Of a DNA stretch of 38,560 nt, positions 25,867 to 36,027 are shown one piece after another. Source of the stretch: an uncultured Lysobacterales bacterium. GTDB taxonomy: Bacteria; Pseudomonadota; Gammaproteobacteria; Xanthomonadales; Ahniellaceae. The DNA is taken from assembly GCA_937924195.1 (NCBI GenBank), contig CALDVP010000091.1:1-38560 (forward strand), read 5' to 3'. The notes under the pieces are model-generated. The model was not told where the DNA came from, made no database searches, and saw nothing but the letters and a program-made list of their open reading frames with translations. The stretch's first letter is position 1. Each line of letters begins with the position of its first letter. Position numbers and translations under genes: made by a program.

Positions 25867-26430
25867 ATGGCCACGATCGCCGACATCAAAAAGGACGCCG
25901 AGACGCGGATGGGCAAGTGCGTCGAAGCCCTCAAGCACGAGCTGCAGCGGCTGCGCACCGGACGGGCGAGCACGGCCCTCGTCGATCACCTCAAGGTCAG
26001 CTACTACGGCAGCGAGGTGCCGCTCAGCCAAGTCGCGACCGTCGCGATCGCCGATGCGCGCTCGCTGACGATCACACCGTGGGAAAAGAACATGGTCGGC
26101 CCGGTCGAGAAGGCGATCCTGGCCTCTGATCTCGGCCTCACACCGACCACGGCCGGCCAGATCATCCGCATCAACCTGCCCGCGCTGACCGAGCAGCGCC
26201 GCAAGGAGTTGGCCAAGCACGTCGCGCACGAAGGCGAAAACGCCAAGGTTGCGATCCGCAACGTGCGCCGCGACGCGATGACCCACGTCAAGGAGCTGCT
26301 CAAGGAGCGCAAGGTCACCGAAGACGAGGAGCGACGCGCCGAGGAGGACATCCAGAAGCTCACCGACAAGTGGGTCAAGGAGGTCGACGGCGTGACTCGC
26401 GCCAAGGAACAGGAGCTGATGGCGCTCTGA
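25867..26430 (+). CDS. frr: Ribosome-recycling factor
   Basis: A 187-residue tRNA-mimicking protein (E. coli RRF 185) that, with EF-G, splits post-termination ribosomes. Blocks typical of RRF: KDAETRMGKCVEALKHELQRLRTGRAS, VSYYGSEVPLSQVATV, ITPWEKNMVGPVEKAIL, INLPALTEQRRKELAKHV and the C-terminal IQKLTDKWVKEVD. The track starts 20 codons upstream in the intergenic region. The ATG at 25867 gives the conserved N-terminus, though only a weak ACGGA precedes it. It is followed by uppS after 25 bp. Confidence 0.97.
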   Translation: MATIADIKKDAETRMGKCVEALKHELQRLRTGRASTALVDHLKVSYYGSEVPLSQVATVAIADARSLTITPWEKNMVGPVEKAILASDLGLTPTTAGQIIRINLPALTEQRRKELAKHVAHEGENAKVAIRNVRRDAMTHVKELLKERKVTEDEERRAEEDIQKLTDKWVKEVDGVTRAKEQELMAL

Positions 26431-26455
26431 CGCGCGACTCGAGGGCCCGCGCGAC

Positions 26456-27250
26456 ATGCCCATGTCACTCACGAGCGACCCCGCAGTGGTCGCGCCAGCG
26501 ACTGGGCACGCCCCCAAGTCGCTGCCCCAGCACGTCGCCATCGTCATGGACGGTAACGGCCGCTGGGCGGAGCGTCGCGGCAAGCCGCGCAACTACGGTC
26601 ACCGCATGGGCGCGAGCGCCGTTCGCGCGACCGTCGAGCACTGCCTTCGCCGCGGCATCCCGCACCTGACGCTGTTCGCGTTCTCGAGCGAGAACTGGGC
26701 GCGGCCCGCGGGAGAGGTCAGCGCGCTGATGGGTCTTTTCCTGAAGGCGCTCGATCGCGAGGTCGGCCAGCTCGACCAACACGGCGTGCGCCTCGACTTC
26801 ATCGGCGATGCCGATGCGTTCTCGGAACCGCTGCGCGAACGGATGCGGCACGCGGTCGAACTGACGCGCCAGAATACGGCCATCCGGGTCAACGTCGCGG
26901 TCAACTACGGCGGCCGCTGGGACCTTGCCGCGGCTTGCCGCCGACTGGCCGAGCGGGCCGTGCGCGGCGAGCTCGACCCGGCATCGATCGACATCTCTGC
27001 CGTAGCCGCCGAGGTCGCGCTGGCCGATCAGCCGGAGCCGGACCTGTTCATCCGTAGCGGCGGCGACCAACGGATCAGTAACTTCCTGCTGTGGCAACTC
27101 GCCTACACCGAACTCGTATTTACCGAGACACTGTGGCCAGACTTCGGCGCTGCCGATCTCGAGCACGCTTTTTCCGAGTACGCGGCGCGCGAACGTCGCT
27201 TCGGCCTGACCGGTGAGCAGGTTCGCCGTGCAGCACAGGGCGCGCCATGA
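26456..27250 (+). CDS. uppS: Undecaprenyl diphosphate synthase (cis-prenyltransferase)
   Basis: A 264-residue enzyme that condenses isopentenyl units onto farnesyl diphosphate to make the C55 lipid carrier for peptidoglycan and O-antigen. The signature [14 protein letters not shown] carries the catalytic Asp32. [13 protein letters not shown] and the C-terminal [20 protein letters not shown] with the substrate-binding Arg pair are also present, as is the ETLWPDF end. GAGGG lies about 10 bases before the ATG; a second in-frame ATG two codons later is also possible. It overlaps cdsA by 4 bp. Confidence 0.97.
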   Translation: MPMSLTSDPAVVAPATGHAPKSLPQHVAIVMDGNGRWAERRGKPRNYGHRMGASAVRATVEHCLRRGIPHLTLFAFSSENWARPAGEVSALMGLFLKALDREVGQLDQHGVRLDFIGDADAFSEPLRERMRHAVELTRQNTAIRVNVAVNYGGRWDLAAACRRLAERAVRGELDPASIDISAVAAEVALADQPEPDLFIRSGGDQRISNFLLWQLAYTELVFTETLWPDFGAADLEHAFSEYAARERRFGLTGEQVRRAAQGAP

Positions 27251-28071
27251 CGGAGCTGTCGGCTCGGATCGCGACTGCCTGCGTGCTCGCCCCGGTCGGC
27301 ATTGCGGCCGTGCTGTTACTCGATTCGCCCGGCTTCGCCCTGGTGGTCGCGGCGATCTTCGTTTTTGGCTTGACCGAATGGGCGCGCCTCATCGGCCTCA
27401 CGACCCTCGCCACGCGCGCGCTATTGGTCCTGGTCAACATCGCACTGATGGCCTTTCTGTGGGAGGAACGAAACACCCCCTGGCTGTTGTGGACGCTGAT
27501 CATCGGCATTGCCTGGTGGCCGCTTGCGGCATTGTGGCTGCGGCACTACCACTTCGCCGAGGCCGGCAAGCGCCGCAATGCCGGCCTCAAGGCTGTCGCC
27601 GGGACCCTGATCGTAGTCCCCGCCTGGGCCGCCGCCGTGATGCTGCACCGCAGCGGCGAGCACGGCGAGTGGTGGGTGCTCTACGTGTTGTTGCTGGTAT
27701 GGATCGCCGACGTCGCGGCGTATTTCGCCGGGCGGCGTTTCGGCCGGACCAAGCTTGCGCCGCAGATCAGCCCCGGCAAGACCCGGGCCGGCCTGTGGGG
27801 CGCCCTCATCGGCTCGATCCTGTTCGCGGCCGGAGTGACCCTGTGGCTCGGCTGGGAAGCCCGGCCGGCCGCGGCACTGATCGCGCTGAGTCTCGTCACG
27901 GTGCTGTTCTCGGTCGTCGGCGACCTCTTCGAAAGCCTGATCAAGCGGCACTCGAACGCGAAGGACTCCGGTCACGTTCTGCCCGGCCATGGCGGCGTCT
28001 TCGACCGCTTCGACAGCCTGTTCGCGGCGCTACCGATTTTCGGCGTCGGCAAGATCCTGGTCGGCTTCTGA
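27247..28071 (+). CDS. cdsA: Phosphatidate cytidylyltransferase (CDP-diacylglycerol synthase)
   Basis: A 274-residue inner-membrane enzyme that makes CDP-diacylglycerol from phosphatidate and CTP, the branch point for all phospholipids. About seven or eight hydrophobic segments are visible from the N-terminus ([26 protein letters not shown] and so on). The C-terminal family signature is complete: [20 protein letters not shown] followed by [14 protein letters not shown]. The ATG overlaps the uppS stop as ATGA. CDP-DAG made here is the substrate class used by the CDP-alcohol transferase at the right end of the window. Confidence 0.96.
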   Translation: MTELSARIATACVLAPVGIAAVLLLDSPGFALVVAAIFVFGLTEWARLIGLTTLATRALLVLVNIALMAFLWEERNTPWLLWTLIIGIAWWPLAALWLRHYHFAEAGKRRNAGLKAVAGTLIVVPAWAAAVMLHRSGEHGEWWVLYVLLLVWIADVAAYFAGRRFGRTKLAPQISPGKTRAGLWGALIGSILFAAGVTLWLGWEARPAAALIALSLVTVLFSVVGDLFESLIKRHSNAKDSGHVLPGHGGVFDRFDSLFAALPIFGVGKILVGF

Positions 28072-28079
28072 GCACCACG

Positions 28080-29258
28080 ATGCGCAGCGTGTCGATCCTC
28101 GGTGCGACCGGCTCGATCGGCGCCAGCGCGCTCGATGTGGTGCGCCGGCACCCGGATCGCTTCCGGATCGCGTCGCTTTCGGCGCACCGCGACGTCGATC
28201 GGCTGATCGCGCTCGCAGCGGAGTTCCGACCGGCACGGGTCGCGATCGCCGACGCGGGCCTGATCGATGCGCTTGCCGACGGACTGCGCGAATCTGGCGT
28301 GGACGCGGAAGCCCTCGCCGGACCAGCAGCGCTCGAGGCGCTTGCCTCCGACCCGGCTGCGGACACCATCGTCGCCGCGATCGTCGGCGCCGCCGGACTC
28401 GGGTCGACGCTGGCGGCGGCGCGCGCCGGCAAGCGCATCCTGCTCGCCAACAAGGAGGCCGTCGTCCTCGCCGGCGCCCTGCTGATCCCCGCGCTGGCCA
28501 GCGGTGGCGGCGAACTGTTACCGATCGACTCCGAGCACAACGCGATCTTCCAGTGCCTGCCCCGAGGCTATGACGGCGATCCCGACCGCCACGGCGTCGA
28601 GCGGATCATCCTGACGGCCTCGGGCGGACCTTTCCTGCGCACGCCCGCATCCGAACTCGCCCGCGTCACGCCGGAGGCCGCCTGCGCGCATCCGAACTGG
28701 ACCATGGGCCGCAAGATCTCGGTCGACTCGGCGACGCTGATGAACAAGGGACTCGAGGTCATCGAGGCTCACTGGCTATTCGGCGCTCCGGCCTCCCGCA
28801 TCGAGGTCGTCGTCCACCCCCAGAGCGTGGTCCACTCGCTGGTGGCCTATCGTGACGGATCGGTGCTCGCGCAGCTCGGCCAGCCCGACATGCGCACCGC
28901 GATCGCCTATGGCCTCGGCTGGCCCGACCGGATCGAGGCCGGCGTTGCGGCCCTCGACCTCGCCGCGCTTGCACGCCTCGACTTCGAGGCCCCGGACCGG
29001 ACTCGATTCCCGGCTCTCGATCTCGCCTATCACGCGCTCGAGGCGGGTGGCACGGCGCCCGGGGTGCTGAACGCGGCCAACGAGGTGGCGGTCGATGCCT
29101 TCCTGAATGGTCGAATCGGCTTCGCCGCGATCGCCACGGTGGTGCGGGATACACTCGAGCGCCTCGCGGCCGAGCCGGTGCGTGACATCGACCAGCTCCT
29201 CGCGGTCGATCGCGCAGCCCGGGACGCGGCCCTTCGTTCGATCGCGGAGCGCGCATGA
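28080..29258 (+). CDS. dxr: 1-deoxy-D-xylulose 5-phosphate reductoisomerase
   Basis: A 392-residue NADPH enzyme (E. coli 398) that converts DXP to 2-C-methyl-D-erythritol 4-phosphate, the committed step of the non-mevalonate isoprenoid pathway. The Rossmann motif LGATGSIG is at residues 7-14. [17 protein letters not shown], the metal/substrate block [15 protein letters not shown], and [30 protein letters not shown] are intact. The track begins far upstream inside cdsA; the ATG at 28080, eight bases after the cdsA stop, gives the standard start. It supplies isoprenoid precursors used by neighbouring uppS and overlaps rseP by 4 bp. Confidence 0.97.
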   Translation: MRSVSILGATGSIGASALDVVRRHPDRFRIASLSAHRDVDRLIALAAEFRPARVAIADAGLIDALADGLRESGVDAEALAGPAALEALASDPAADTIVAAIVGAAGLGSTLAAARAGKRILLANKEAVVLAGALLIPALASGGGELLPIDSEHNAIFQCLPRGYDGDPDRHGVERIILTASGGPFLRTPASELARVTPEAACAHPNWTMGRKISVDSATLMNKGLEVIEAHWLFGAPASRIEVVVHPQSVVHSLVAYRDGSVLAQLGQPDMRTAIAYGLGWPDRIEAGVAALDLAALARLDFEAPDRTRFPALDLAYHALEAGGTAPGVLNAANEVAVDAFLNGRIGFAAIATVVRDTLERLAAEPVRDIDQLLAVDRAARDAALRSIAERA

Positions 29259-30601
29259 CCGAGTTCCTCGGGTCGGTCGGGTGGTTCGTCGTCACCCTGG
29301 GCCTCCTGATCACCTTTCACGAGTTCGGGCACTTCTGGGTCGCGCGCCGACTCGGCGTGCGTGTGCTGCGGTTCTCGGTCGGTTTCGGCCGCCCGCTGTG
29401 GCGTCGCCACGGGCGCGACGGCACCGAATACGTGATCGCTGCAATCCCGCTCGGCGGCTACGTCAAGATGCTCGACGAGCGCGAGGAGGCGGTGCCCGGC
29501 GCAGCCGCGGCGCAGAGCTTCAACCGCCAACCGGTGTGGGGCCGCATCGCGATAGTGGCCGCCGGCCCCCTCGCCAACATCCTGTTCGCGGTCGGCGCGT
29601 TCTGGCTCATGTTCGTGATCGGCAAGCCGGACTTCCGGCCCATCATCGACGAGCCGTCCGGCATCGCCGCGAGCGCCGGCCTCCGTGCCGGCGACGAACT
29701 GGTAAAGATCGACGGGCGCGAGGTCGCAACCTGGAGCGAGGCGACGATCGCACTCGTCAAGGTCGCGCTGGCCCGCAGCGACGTTGATCTCGAGGTGCGC
29801 GAACCAGACGGCGACCTTCGATCGGCGCGGCTGGCCGTCTCCGGCCTGCCCCGGCACCTCGACGAGCGCGAAGCACTGGCGGCGATCGGCATCCGGGCCC
29901 GTGCACCGATCGCGCCTGCCGTTGCAGGGCGGATCGTGGCCGGGCGACCTGCGGCTGCCGCGGGCCTGCGCCCCGGCGACGCCATCGAGTCGGTCAATGG
30001 CCATCCGGTGGCGGACTTCCGCGCACTGATCGACCTCGTCCAAACCGAGGCGGCCCGCGATCCCCGACTCCAACTCGGGATCCGCCGTGACGGCAACCGG
30101 CTCGACGTGGCGGTGACCGCCGAAGCCGCCGCCGGGCCGGACGGTAGCCCCCGCTGGCTGATCGGCATCGCTCCGCCCGACCTCCGCGATGCGGTGCGTC
30201 GTTACGGATTGCTCGCCGCCCTGCCGGCCGCCGTCGAAGAGACCTGGCGAATGACCGCGACCACCCTCGAGTTTCTCGGCAGGATGTTGGTCGGTCACGC
30301 CTCGCTCGATAACGTCGCCGGTCCGGTCGGGATCGCGCAGACCGCCAACAGCTCGGCGTCGATGGGACTCCCCTGGTTCTTGTCCTTCCTTGCGCTGATG
30401 TCCTTGAGCATCGGCATTCTGAACCTCTTGCCGATCCCGATCTTGGATGGCGGACACCTCCTGTATTACCTTATCGAGCTCGTGAAGGGCAGCCCGGTCA
30501 GCAATCGCGTGATGGTGGTCGGGCAGTACGTGGGGCTCCTGATGCTCGCCGGGCTCACGGGCCTTGCCTTTTACAACGATCTCGCCCGGCTGCTGCCGTG
30601 A
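29255..30601 (+). CDS. rseP: Site-2 intramembrane zinc protease RseP
   Basis: A 448-residue inner-membrane metalloprotease that makes the second, intramembrane cut in RseA to free RpoE and also clears leftover signal peptides. The zinc motif HEFGH is at 22-26 in the first transmembrane helix. Two tandem PDZ domains occupy about 115-290 ([16 protein letters not shown] and [16 protein letters not shown]). The C-terminal helices carry the third ligand in [12 protein letters not shown] (D398). Length matches E. coli RseP (450). Its substrate RseA is encoded about 25 kb away in this window. The ATG overlaps the dxr stop. Confidence 0.96.
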   Translation: MTEFLGSVGWFVVTLGLLITFHEFGHFWVARRLGVRVLRFSVGFGRPLWRRHGRDGTEYVIAAIPLGGYVKMLDEREEAVPGAAAAQSFNRQPVWGRIAIVAAGPLANILFAVGAFWLMFVIGKPDFRPIIDEPSGIAASAGLRAGDELVKIDGREVATWSEATIALVKVALARSDVDLEVREPDGDLRSARLAVSGLPRHLDEREALAAIGIRARAPIAPAVAGRIVAGRPAAAAGLRPGDAIESVNGHPVADFRALIDLVQTEAARDPRLQLGIRRDGNRLDVAVTAEAAAGPDGSPRWLIGIAPPDLRDAVRRYGLLAALPAAVEETWRMTATTLEFLGRMLVGHASLDNVAGPVGIAQTANSSASMGLPWFLSFLALMSLSIGILNLLPIPILDGGHLLYYLIELVKGSPVSNRVMVVGQYVGLLMLAGLTGLAFYNDLARLLP

Positions 30602-30751
30602 CGGGCGGCCTGCCCTGCCAATAACGCATGTGCGGCCCACGAAGGCCGCGCGGCCGGACCGGAAAGGCTGCCCACCCGGGTCGCATCACTGGTCCGACAA
30701 TCGCCGGACGCAACTGCCCTCCGGGGTGGTGGCGTCCCTGCTGGAGTGACC

Positions 30752-33145
30752 ATGAGACGTCTTGCCGCCCTGCTCTTGCTGGCCGCCCTGGTGGGCAAGG
30801 CCCACGCCTTCGAACCCTTCGTGGTCGGGGACATTCGCGTCGACGGTCTGGCGCGTATCTCGCCCGGCACCGTGTTCACATATTTACCGGTCGAGAAGGG
30901 CGATCGTCTCGACGCCTCCCGCGCCGGTGAGGCCGTGCGGGCCCTCTACCGGACAGGCTTCTTCCGCGACGTGCAGTTGTCGCGCCAGGGCGACATCCTC
31001 GTCATCACCGTGATCGAGCGCCCGGCGATCGCCAAGATCGACATCGATGGCAACAAGGACATCAAGGACGAGGACCTGCTGCGCGTGCTGCGCGAAATCG
31101 GCCTTTCCGAGGGTGAAACCTTCGACCGCCTCGACCTCGAGCGACTGACGCAGGAGCTCGTGCGCCAGTACAACAACCGCGGCAAGTACAACGTCTCGAT
31201 CAAGCCCACGGTCAAGGAGATCGACCGCAACCGCGTCGAGATCAGGATCGACATCGTCGAGGGCAAGGCCGCGCGCATCAGCCACGTCAATCTCGTCGGC
31301 AACGAAACCTTCCCCGAGGACGAGATCCGCTCCGACTGGGAGTCGTCCCCGACCAACTGGCTCAGCTGGTACTCGCGCAACGACCAGTACTCGCGCGAAA
31401 AGCTCTCCGGCGATCTCGAGCGCCTGCAGTCCTTCTATCAGGACCGCGGTTACGTCGACTTCGACATCGAATCAACCCAGGTCTCGATCAGTCCAGACCG
31501 CCGGAATATCTACATCACCGCGAACATCCGCGAGGGCGAGACCTACACGATCTCGGAGATCCGGTTCTCCGGCAACCTGATCCTCTCTGAGGAGGACCTT
31601 CGCCAGCTCGTGATCTCGCAGCCTGGCGAGATCTTCTCGCGGCGCAAGCTCGAGGTGACCTCGGAGGCGATCACGCAGGTCCTCGGGAACATCGGCTACG
31701 CATTTGCCGAGGTGACACCGATTCCGACGCTCGACAAGGAGAACCGCACGGTCGCGGTCAACTTCTTCGTGAACCCGGGCAAGCGGGTCTACGTGCGCCG
31801 CGTGACCTTCGAGGGGAACACGCAGACCCAGGACGAGGTCATGCGGCGGGAGATGCGACAGCTCGAGGGCGCGTGGTTCTCGCAGGCCGCGATCGACCGT
31901 TCCAGGACGCGCCTGCGCCGCCTCGGATTCTTCAGCGAGGTCGACATCTCGACGCCGCGCGTACCCGGCAGCGATGACCAGATCGACGTCGTGGTCAAGG
32001 TCAAGGAGCAAGCAGCAGGAGCCTTCCAGTTCGGACTCGGCTGGTCTCAGTTGCAGGGCCTCGTCACCAGCCTCTCGGTGCAGCAGCGCAACTTCCTCGG
32101 CACTGGCAACAGCGTCGGCGTCGCGATCCAGAACAACTCCTTCCTGCGCCAGTTCGACTTCAACTACTTCAACCCGTACTTCACCGACGACGGGATCAGC
32201 ATCGGCTACAACCTGCGTTACTCCGAGCTAGACCAGTCGAACGCGAACATCGCGAATTACACCACCGACACCGTCTCAGGCAGCGTGCTGTTCGGCGTGC
32301 CACTGACCGAAACCGACACGGTCAGCTTCCAGTTCGGCATCGACCGAAACAAGCTCTCGACCACCGACGGAGCGACTCCCCGGATCCTGATCGACTACCT
32401 GGTCGACAACCTTGGGGACCGCCAACGCTTCCCTTGTCTCGACGTCCCCGACGAGAACGGCAACCTGCCGCCCACCTGCGTCGAACTGGGGCCCTTCCGC
32501 CAGTGGACCGTCAATTCGTGGACGCTCGACGCGTTTTGGGCGCGGGACTCGCGCAACAAGTTCTTCGCGCCGACCCGCGGCGCCTTCCAGCGCTTCGGCG
32601 CGCAGATCGCCCTGCCGGGCTCGGACCTCCAGTACTACCGGCTCTCCTACCGCGGTGGGCGATATTTCCCGCTCAACGGCTCGCTGACGCTGCTCGGTCA
32701 GATCGACCTCGGATACGGCGACGGCTACGGCTCGACGAAGGGTTTGCCGTTCTGGCAGAACTACTACGCCGGTGGCACCGCTGCCGGGGTGCGCGGGTTC
32801 CAGGACAATACGCTCGGGCCTTGCGACGACCAGACGTTTTTCGGGACCTTCTGTCAGCCGCTCGGCGGCGCCTTCAGGACGGTCGGAACCATGGAGCTGA
32901 TCTTTCCGACGCCGTTCGCCAAGCGCGGGCAGGACTCGACCCAGTTTTCCGCCTTCGTCGATGTCGGCAACGTGTTCGAAAACTTCGACGCCTTCGACGC
33001 GAACGAACTGCGCGCCTCGGCGGGCCTCTCGTTCAAGTGGCAGGCACCGGTCGGGCCGATCATCATCAACTTCGCCCGCCCACTGCGAAAGAAGGACGGC
33101 GATCGGACCGAGACGATCCAGTTCAACTTCGGCCAGCAATTCTGA
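30752..33145 (+). CDS. bamA: Outer-membrane protein assembly factor BamA
   Basis: A 797-residue outer-membrane insertase (E. coli 810). Signal peptide MRRLAALLLLAALVGKAHA, then five POTRA repeats up to about 420 (for example FVVGDIRVDGLARISPGTVF, ISHVNLVGNETFPEDEI, VYVRRVTFEGNTQTQDEVMRRE), then a 16-strand Omp85 barrel. The loop motif VRGFQDNTLGP corresponds to the conserved VRGF of loop 6. The chain ends IQFNFGQQF with the terminal aromatic typical of the family's beta-signal. The track starts at a GTG two codons earlier (30746); the ATG at 30752 is better placed behind GGAGTGA. It lies 150 bp after rseP and is followed by the chaperone gene skp. Confidence 0.97.
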   Translation: MRRLAALLLLAALVGKAHAFEPFVVGDIRVDGLARISPGTVFTYLPVEKGDRLDASRAGEAVRALYRTGFFRDVQLSRQGDILVITVIERPAIAKIDIDGNKDIKDEDLLRVLREIGLSEGETFDRLDLERLTQELVRQYNNRGKYNVSIKPTVKEIDRNRVEIRIDIVEGKAARISHVNLVGNETFPEDEIRSDWESSPTNWLSWYSRNDQYSREKLSGDLERLQSFYQDRGYVDFDIESTQVSISPDRRNIYITANIREGETYTISEIRFSGNLILSEEDLRQLVISQPGEIFSRRKLEVTSEAITQVLGNIGYAFAEVTPIPTLDKENRTVAVNFFVNPGKRVYVRRVTFEGNTQTQDEVMRREMRQLEGAWFSQAAIDRSRTRLRRLGFFSEVDISTPRVPGSDDQIDVVVKVKEQAAGAFQFGLGWSQLQGLVTSLSVQQRNFLGTGNSVGVAIQNNSFLRQFDFNYFNPYFTDDGISIGYNLRYSELDQSNANIANYTTDTVSGSVLFGVPLTETDTVSFQFGIDRNKLSTTDGATPRILIDYLVDNLGDRQRFPCLDVPDENGNLPPTCVELGPFRQWTVNSWTLDAFWARDSRNKFFAPTRGAFQRFGAQIALPGSDLQYYRLSYRGGRYFPLNGSLTLLGQIDLGYGDGYGSTKGLPFWQNYYAGGTAAGVRGFQDNTLGPCDDQTFFGTFCQPLGGAFRTVGTMELIFPTPFAKRGQDSTQFSAFVDVGNVFENFDAFDANELRASAGLSFKWQAPVGPIIINFARPLRKKDGDRTETIQFNFGQQF

Positions 33146-33173
33146 GGACCGGCAGCTCAGGCGGACATCGGAA

Positions 33174-33746
33174 ATGGCCGCGACGATCGGCGGCAACGCA
33201 AGTCGAGAGGTGGCGCGAGTCCGGCGCATCGCCCGGATCGCGTGCATCATCGTCGCGCTCGGCAGCTTGGTCGCGCCAGTGGGCGCCCAGGGCACGCGGG
33301 TCGGTTACGTCGATATGAAGCGACTGATCGATGCGGCGCCGCAGCTGCAGGCAGGGCGCGCACTGCTGGAGCGCGAGTTCGCCGACCGCGACGCGGCGCT
33401 GCGCGCCGAACAGCAGCGTCTCTCCGAACTCGAAGCACGCCATCGGCGCGAAGCCGGGGTCGTCGACGCCGCGACCGCGGAAGCGCGGGCACGCGAGATC
33501 GACGCGCTGCGCCGCAACCTCGAGCGCACCCGGACACGTCTGCGCGAGGACCTCAATCGGCGCGCCCAGGAGGAATACAAGCGCCGCTGGGACGCGATGC
33601 AGGACGAGGTCACTGCGTTCGCGCGCGAGAGCGGCTACGACCTGATCGTCGAGTCGCCCGTCGTCTATGCCAGCCCGTCGATCGACGTCACCGATGCGAT
33701 CCTCGAGCGATTGCGCCGCGAGCACTCCCGCGGGCAGGACCGATGA
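33174..33746 (+). CDS. skp: Periplasmic chaperone Skp/OmpH
   Basis: A 190-residue chaperone that holds unfolded outer-membrane proteins on their way to BamA. A signal peptide with a rather long positively charged start (REVARVRRIARIACIIVALG) ends near VGAQG. The mature part opens RVGYVDMKRLIDAAPQLQAGR, the Skp beta-core strand. It continues as a long coiled coil rich in Arg, Glu and Ala, and closes with the strand pattern YDLIVESPVVYASPSIDVTDAIL. I take the ATG at 33174; the track's longer ORF begins inside bamA. The stop overlaps the lpxD start as ATGA. Confidence 0.93.
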   Translation: MAATIGGNASREVARVRRIARIACIIVALGSLVAPVGAQGTRVGYVDMKRLIDAAPQLQAGRALLEREFADRDAALRAEQQRLSELEARHRREAGVVDAATAEARAREIDALRRNLERTRTRLREDLNRRAQEEYKRRWDAMQDEVTAFARESGYDLIVESPVVYASPSIDVTDAILERLRREHSRGQDR

Positions 33747-34768
33747 GCCCCGTCACCACCCTCGGCGAGGTCGCCGACCGCTTCGGCCTCGCGTTATCGG
33801 GGGAGCCGGCGGTCGCGATCCGCGGCGTCGCGACGCTCCGCGCGGCCGGGCCTGACCAGCTCACCTTCCTTGCCAACCCGGCCTACCGGGCGCAACTGCC
33901 GACCACGCGGGCGGCTGCGGTCGTCCTGCACGAGGCCGACCGCGATTCGGCGCCTGGCGCCGTGCTGGTTTCGCGCAATCCCTACGCCGACTTCGCGCGG
34001 ATCGCGGCGCTGTTCGAGCCTCCGGTTCCGCGCCACCCGGGGGTACACGAGACCGCCGTCATCGACCCGGACGCGGTGGTCGAGGATGGCGCCAGCATCG
34101 GCGCGCACACGTCGGTCGGCCCGCGCTCGCGCATCGCGCGCGGTGCGATCATCGGACCGGGCTGCGTCGTCGGCGAGGACTGTATCGTCGGCGAGGGCAG
34201 CGAGCTGGTGGCCCGCGTGACGCTGGTGCGCCGCGTGCGCCTCGGACGCCGGGTACGGGTCCACCCCGGTGCGGTACTGGGCGCCGACGGCTTCGGCATC
34301 GCGATGGACCAGGGCGCCTGGGTCAAGGTGCCGCAACTCGGCGGAGTCGTGGTCGGCGACGACTGCGAAATCGGCGCCAACACGACGATCGACCGCGGCG
34401 CCCTCGACGACACGATCCTCGAGGAGGACGTGCGCCTCGACAACCAGATCCAGATCGGCCACAACGTCATCATCGGCGCGCACACCGCGATCGCCGGCTG
34501 CGCGGCGGTGGCCGGGAGCACGCGCATCGGCCGCTGGTGCCTGATCGGCGGCGGTGCCGGCATCGTCGGTCACATCGAGATCTGCGACCGGGTCACGATC
34601 AACGCGATGTCGATGGTCTCGCACAGCATCCGCGAACCCGGCACCTATGCTTCCGGCACCGCGCTGCAGGAAAACGACCAGTGGCGGCGGAACGCCGCCC
34701 GACTGCGCCGCCTCGACGAGTTCGTGCGCCGCGTCAACGCCCGACTGAACCCCAGGAATGAACCATGA
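33743..34768 (+). CDS. lpxD: UDP-3-O-(3-hydroxyacyl)glucosamine N-acyltransferase
   Basis: A 341-residue enzyme, the same length as E. coli LpxD, which adds the N-linked 3-hydroxyacyl chain in the third step of lipid A synthesis. The N-terminal uridine-binding domain reads [17 protein letters not shown]...[13 protein letters not shown]. The left-handed beta-helix spans about 100-310 with many hexapeptide repeats. The catalytic His is in [15 protein letters not shown], and [24 protein letters not shown] is the family signature. It is embedded by 4-bp overlaps with skp upstream and fabZ downstream. The track's longer start runs into skp out of frame. Confidence 0.97.
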   Translation: MSPVTTLGEVADRFGLALSGEPAVAIRGVATLRAAGPDQLTFLANPAYRAQLPTTRAAAVVLHEADRDSAPGAVLVSRNPYADFARIAALFEPPVPRHPGVHETAVIDPDAVVEDGASIGAHTSVGPRSRIARGAIIGPGCVVGEDCIVGEGSELVARVTLVRRVRLGRRVRVHPGAVLGADGFGIAMDQGAWVKVPQLGGVVVGDDCEIGANTTIDRGALDDTILEEDVRLDNQIQIGHNVIIGAHTAIAGCAAVAGSTRIGRWCLIGGGAGIVGHIEICDRVTINAMSMVSHSIREPGTYASGTALQENDQWRRNAARLRRLDEFVRRVNARLNPRNEP

Positions 34769-35238
34769 ACGACCCCATTGCCGACGCGCCGGTGACCCTG
34801 CCCTTGGACGTGAACCGCATCATCGAGATGCTGCCGCACCGCTATCCCTTCCTGCTGATCGACCGGGTGGTCGAGTTCGAGTGCGGCGTGCGGCTCGTCG
34901 CGATCAAGAACGTCACCATCAACGAATCGTTTTTCCAGGGACATTTCCCGGGTCATCCGGTGATGCCCGGAGTGCTCATCATCGAGGCGCTGGCGCAGGC
35001 CTCCGGCGTGCTGACCCAGTTGTCGGAGGGCGGGCCACGTCGCGAGGGACGCGTCTACTACCTGGTCCGGGTCGACAAGGCGCGTTTCTCGCGCATCGTC
35101 GTGCCGGGCGACCAGTTGCGACTGGAGGTTCACCAGAAGCGGATGATCAGCCGCATGGGCCTCTACACCTGCTGCGCGACGGTCGACGGCGAGGAAGTCG
35201 CCAGCGCCGAGATCCTCTGCGCCGAGCGGAGGAACTGA
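34765..35238 (+). CDS. fabZ: 3-hydroxyacyl-[acyl-carrier-protein] dehydratase
   Basis: A 157-residue hot-dog-fold enzyme that dehydrates 3-hydroxyacyl-ACP in fatty-acid elongation. It competes with LpxA and LpxD for the same substrate pool, which explains its usual place among the lpx genes. The family block [14 protein letters not shown] is followed by [21 protein letters not shown] with catalytic His64 and Glu74. The length matches E. coli FabZ (151). The ATG overlaps the lpxD stop, and lpxA begins two bases after its own stop. Confidence 0.97.
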   Translation: MNDPIADAPVTLPLDVNRIIEMLPHRYPFLLIDRVVEFECGVRLVAIKNVTINESFFQGHFPGHPVMPGVLIIEALAQASGVLTQLSEGGPRREGRVYYLVRVDKARFSRIVVPGDQLRLEVHQKRMISRMGLYTCCATVDGEEVASAEILCAERRN

Positions 35239-35240
35239 GC

Positions 35241-36020
35241 GTGACGGCGCGCATCCACCCAAGCGCCCTCGTCGACCCGTCGGCCCGCATCGCGGACGAT
35301 GTCGAGATCGGTCCGTTCTGCGTCATCGATGCCGGCGTCGAGATCGGCGACGGAACCGTCATCGGCGCCCATTGCGTGATCGAGGGACCGACGCGGATCG
35401 GGCGGCACAACCAGATCCATCCGCACTGCGTGATCGGCGGCGAGCCGCAGGACAAGAAATATGCGGGGGAGCCGACTCGTCTCGAGATCGGCGACCACAA
35501 CACGATCCGCGAGTTCGTCACGATCAACCGTGGCACCGTGCAGGACGACGGCCTGACGCGTATCGGCGACCACAACTGGATCATGGCCTACGTCCACGTC
35601 GCCCACGACTGCAAGGTCGGCAGCCACACGATCTTCGCCAACGCGGCATCGCTCGCCGGGCACGTGCGCGTCGACGACTTCGTGATCCTCGGCGGCTTCA
35701 CGCTGGTGCACCAGTTCTGCCAGATCGGCGCGCACGCCTTCACCTCCATGGGCTCGATCGTCAACCGCGACGTGCCGCCCTTCGTCACGGTCGCCGGCAA
35801 CTTCGCCGAACCCAAGGGCATCAACAGCGAGGGCCTGAAGCGCCGCGGCTACGACAGCGACCGCATCATGTCGATCCGTCGCGCCTACAAGACCCTGTAC
35901 AAGGCCGGGCTGCCGCTCGCCGAGGCGCGCGAGCAGCTGGCGACCGCCGCGCAGTCCGCGCCCGACCTGCGCCTGATGCTCGAGTTCATCGATCGCAGCG
36001 AGCGCTCGCTGATCCGCTGA
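35241..36020 (+). CDS. lpxA: UDP-N-acetylglucosamine O-acyltransferase
   Basis: A 259-residue cytosolic trimer (E. coli 262) performing the first step of lipid A synthesis, transfer of a 3-hydroxyacyl chain from ACP to UDP-GlcNAc. The hexapeptide beta-helix begins at once ([20 protein letters not shown]). The catalytic His lies in [15 protein letters not shown]. Acyl-ruler and C-terminal helical parts follow ([23 protein letters not shown]). No ATG fits; the start is the GTG at 35241, preceded by GGAGGA at seven bases, two bases after the fabZ stop. The track shows it only inside a longer, wrongly started ORF. Confidence 0.96.
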   Translation: MTARIHPSALVDPSARIADDVEIGPFCVIDAGVEIGDGTVIGAHCVIEGPTRIGRHNQIHPHCVIGGEPQDKKYAGEPTRLEIGDHNTIREFVTINRGTVQDDGLTRIGDHNWIMAYVHVAHDCKVGSHTIFANAASLAGHVRVDDFVILGGFTLVHQFCQIGAHAFTSMGSIVNRDVPPFVTVAGNFAEPKGINSEGLKRRGYDSDRIMSIRRAYKTLYKAGLPLAEAREQLATAAQSAPDLRLMLEFIDRSERSLIR

Positions 36021-36027
36021 GGCGGGC

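Noticed and set aside
30602-30751. Hairpin GGACGC...GCGTCC (30706-30737) before bamA as a regulatory element
   Set aside because: Six-bp stem with a 20-nt loop, no T-run and no sigma-E-type promoter nearby; could be chance at this GC content.
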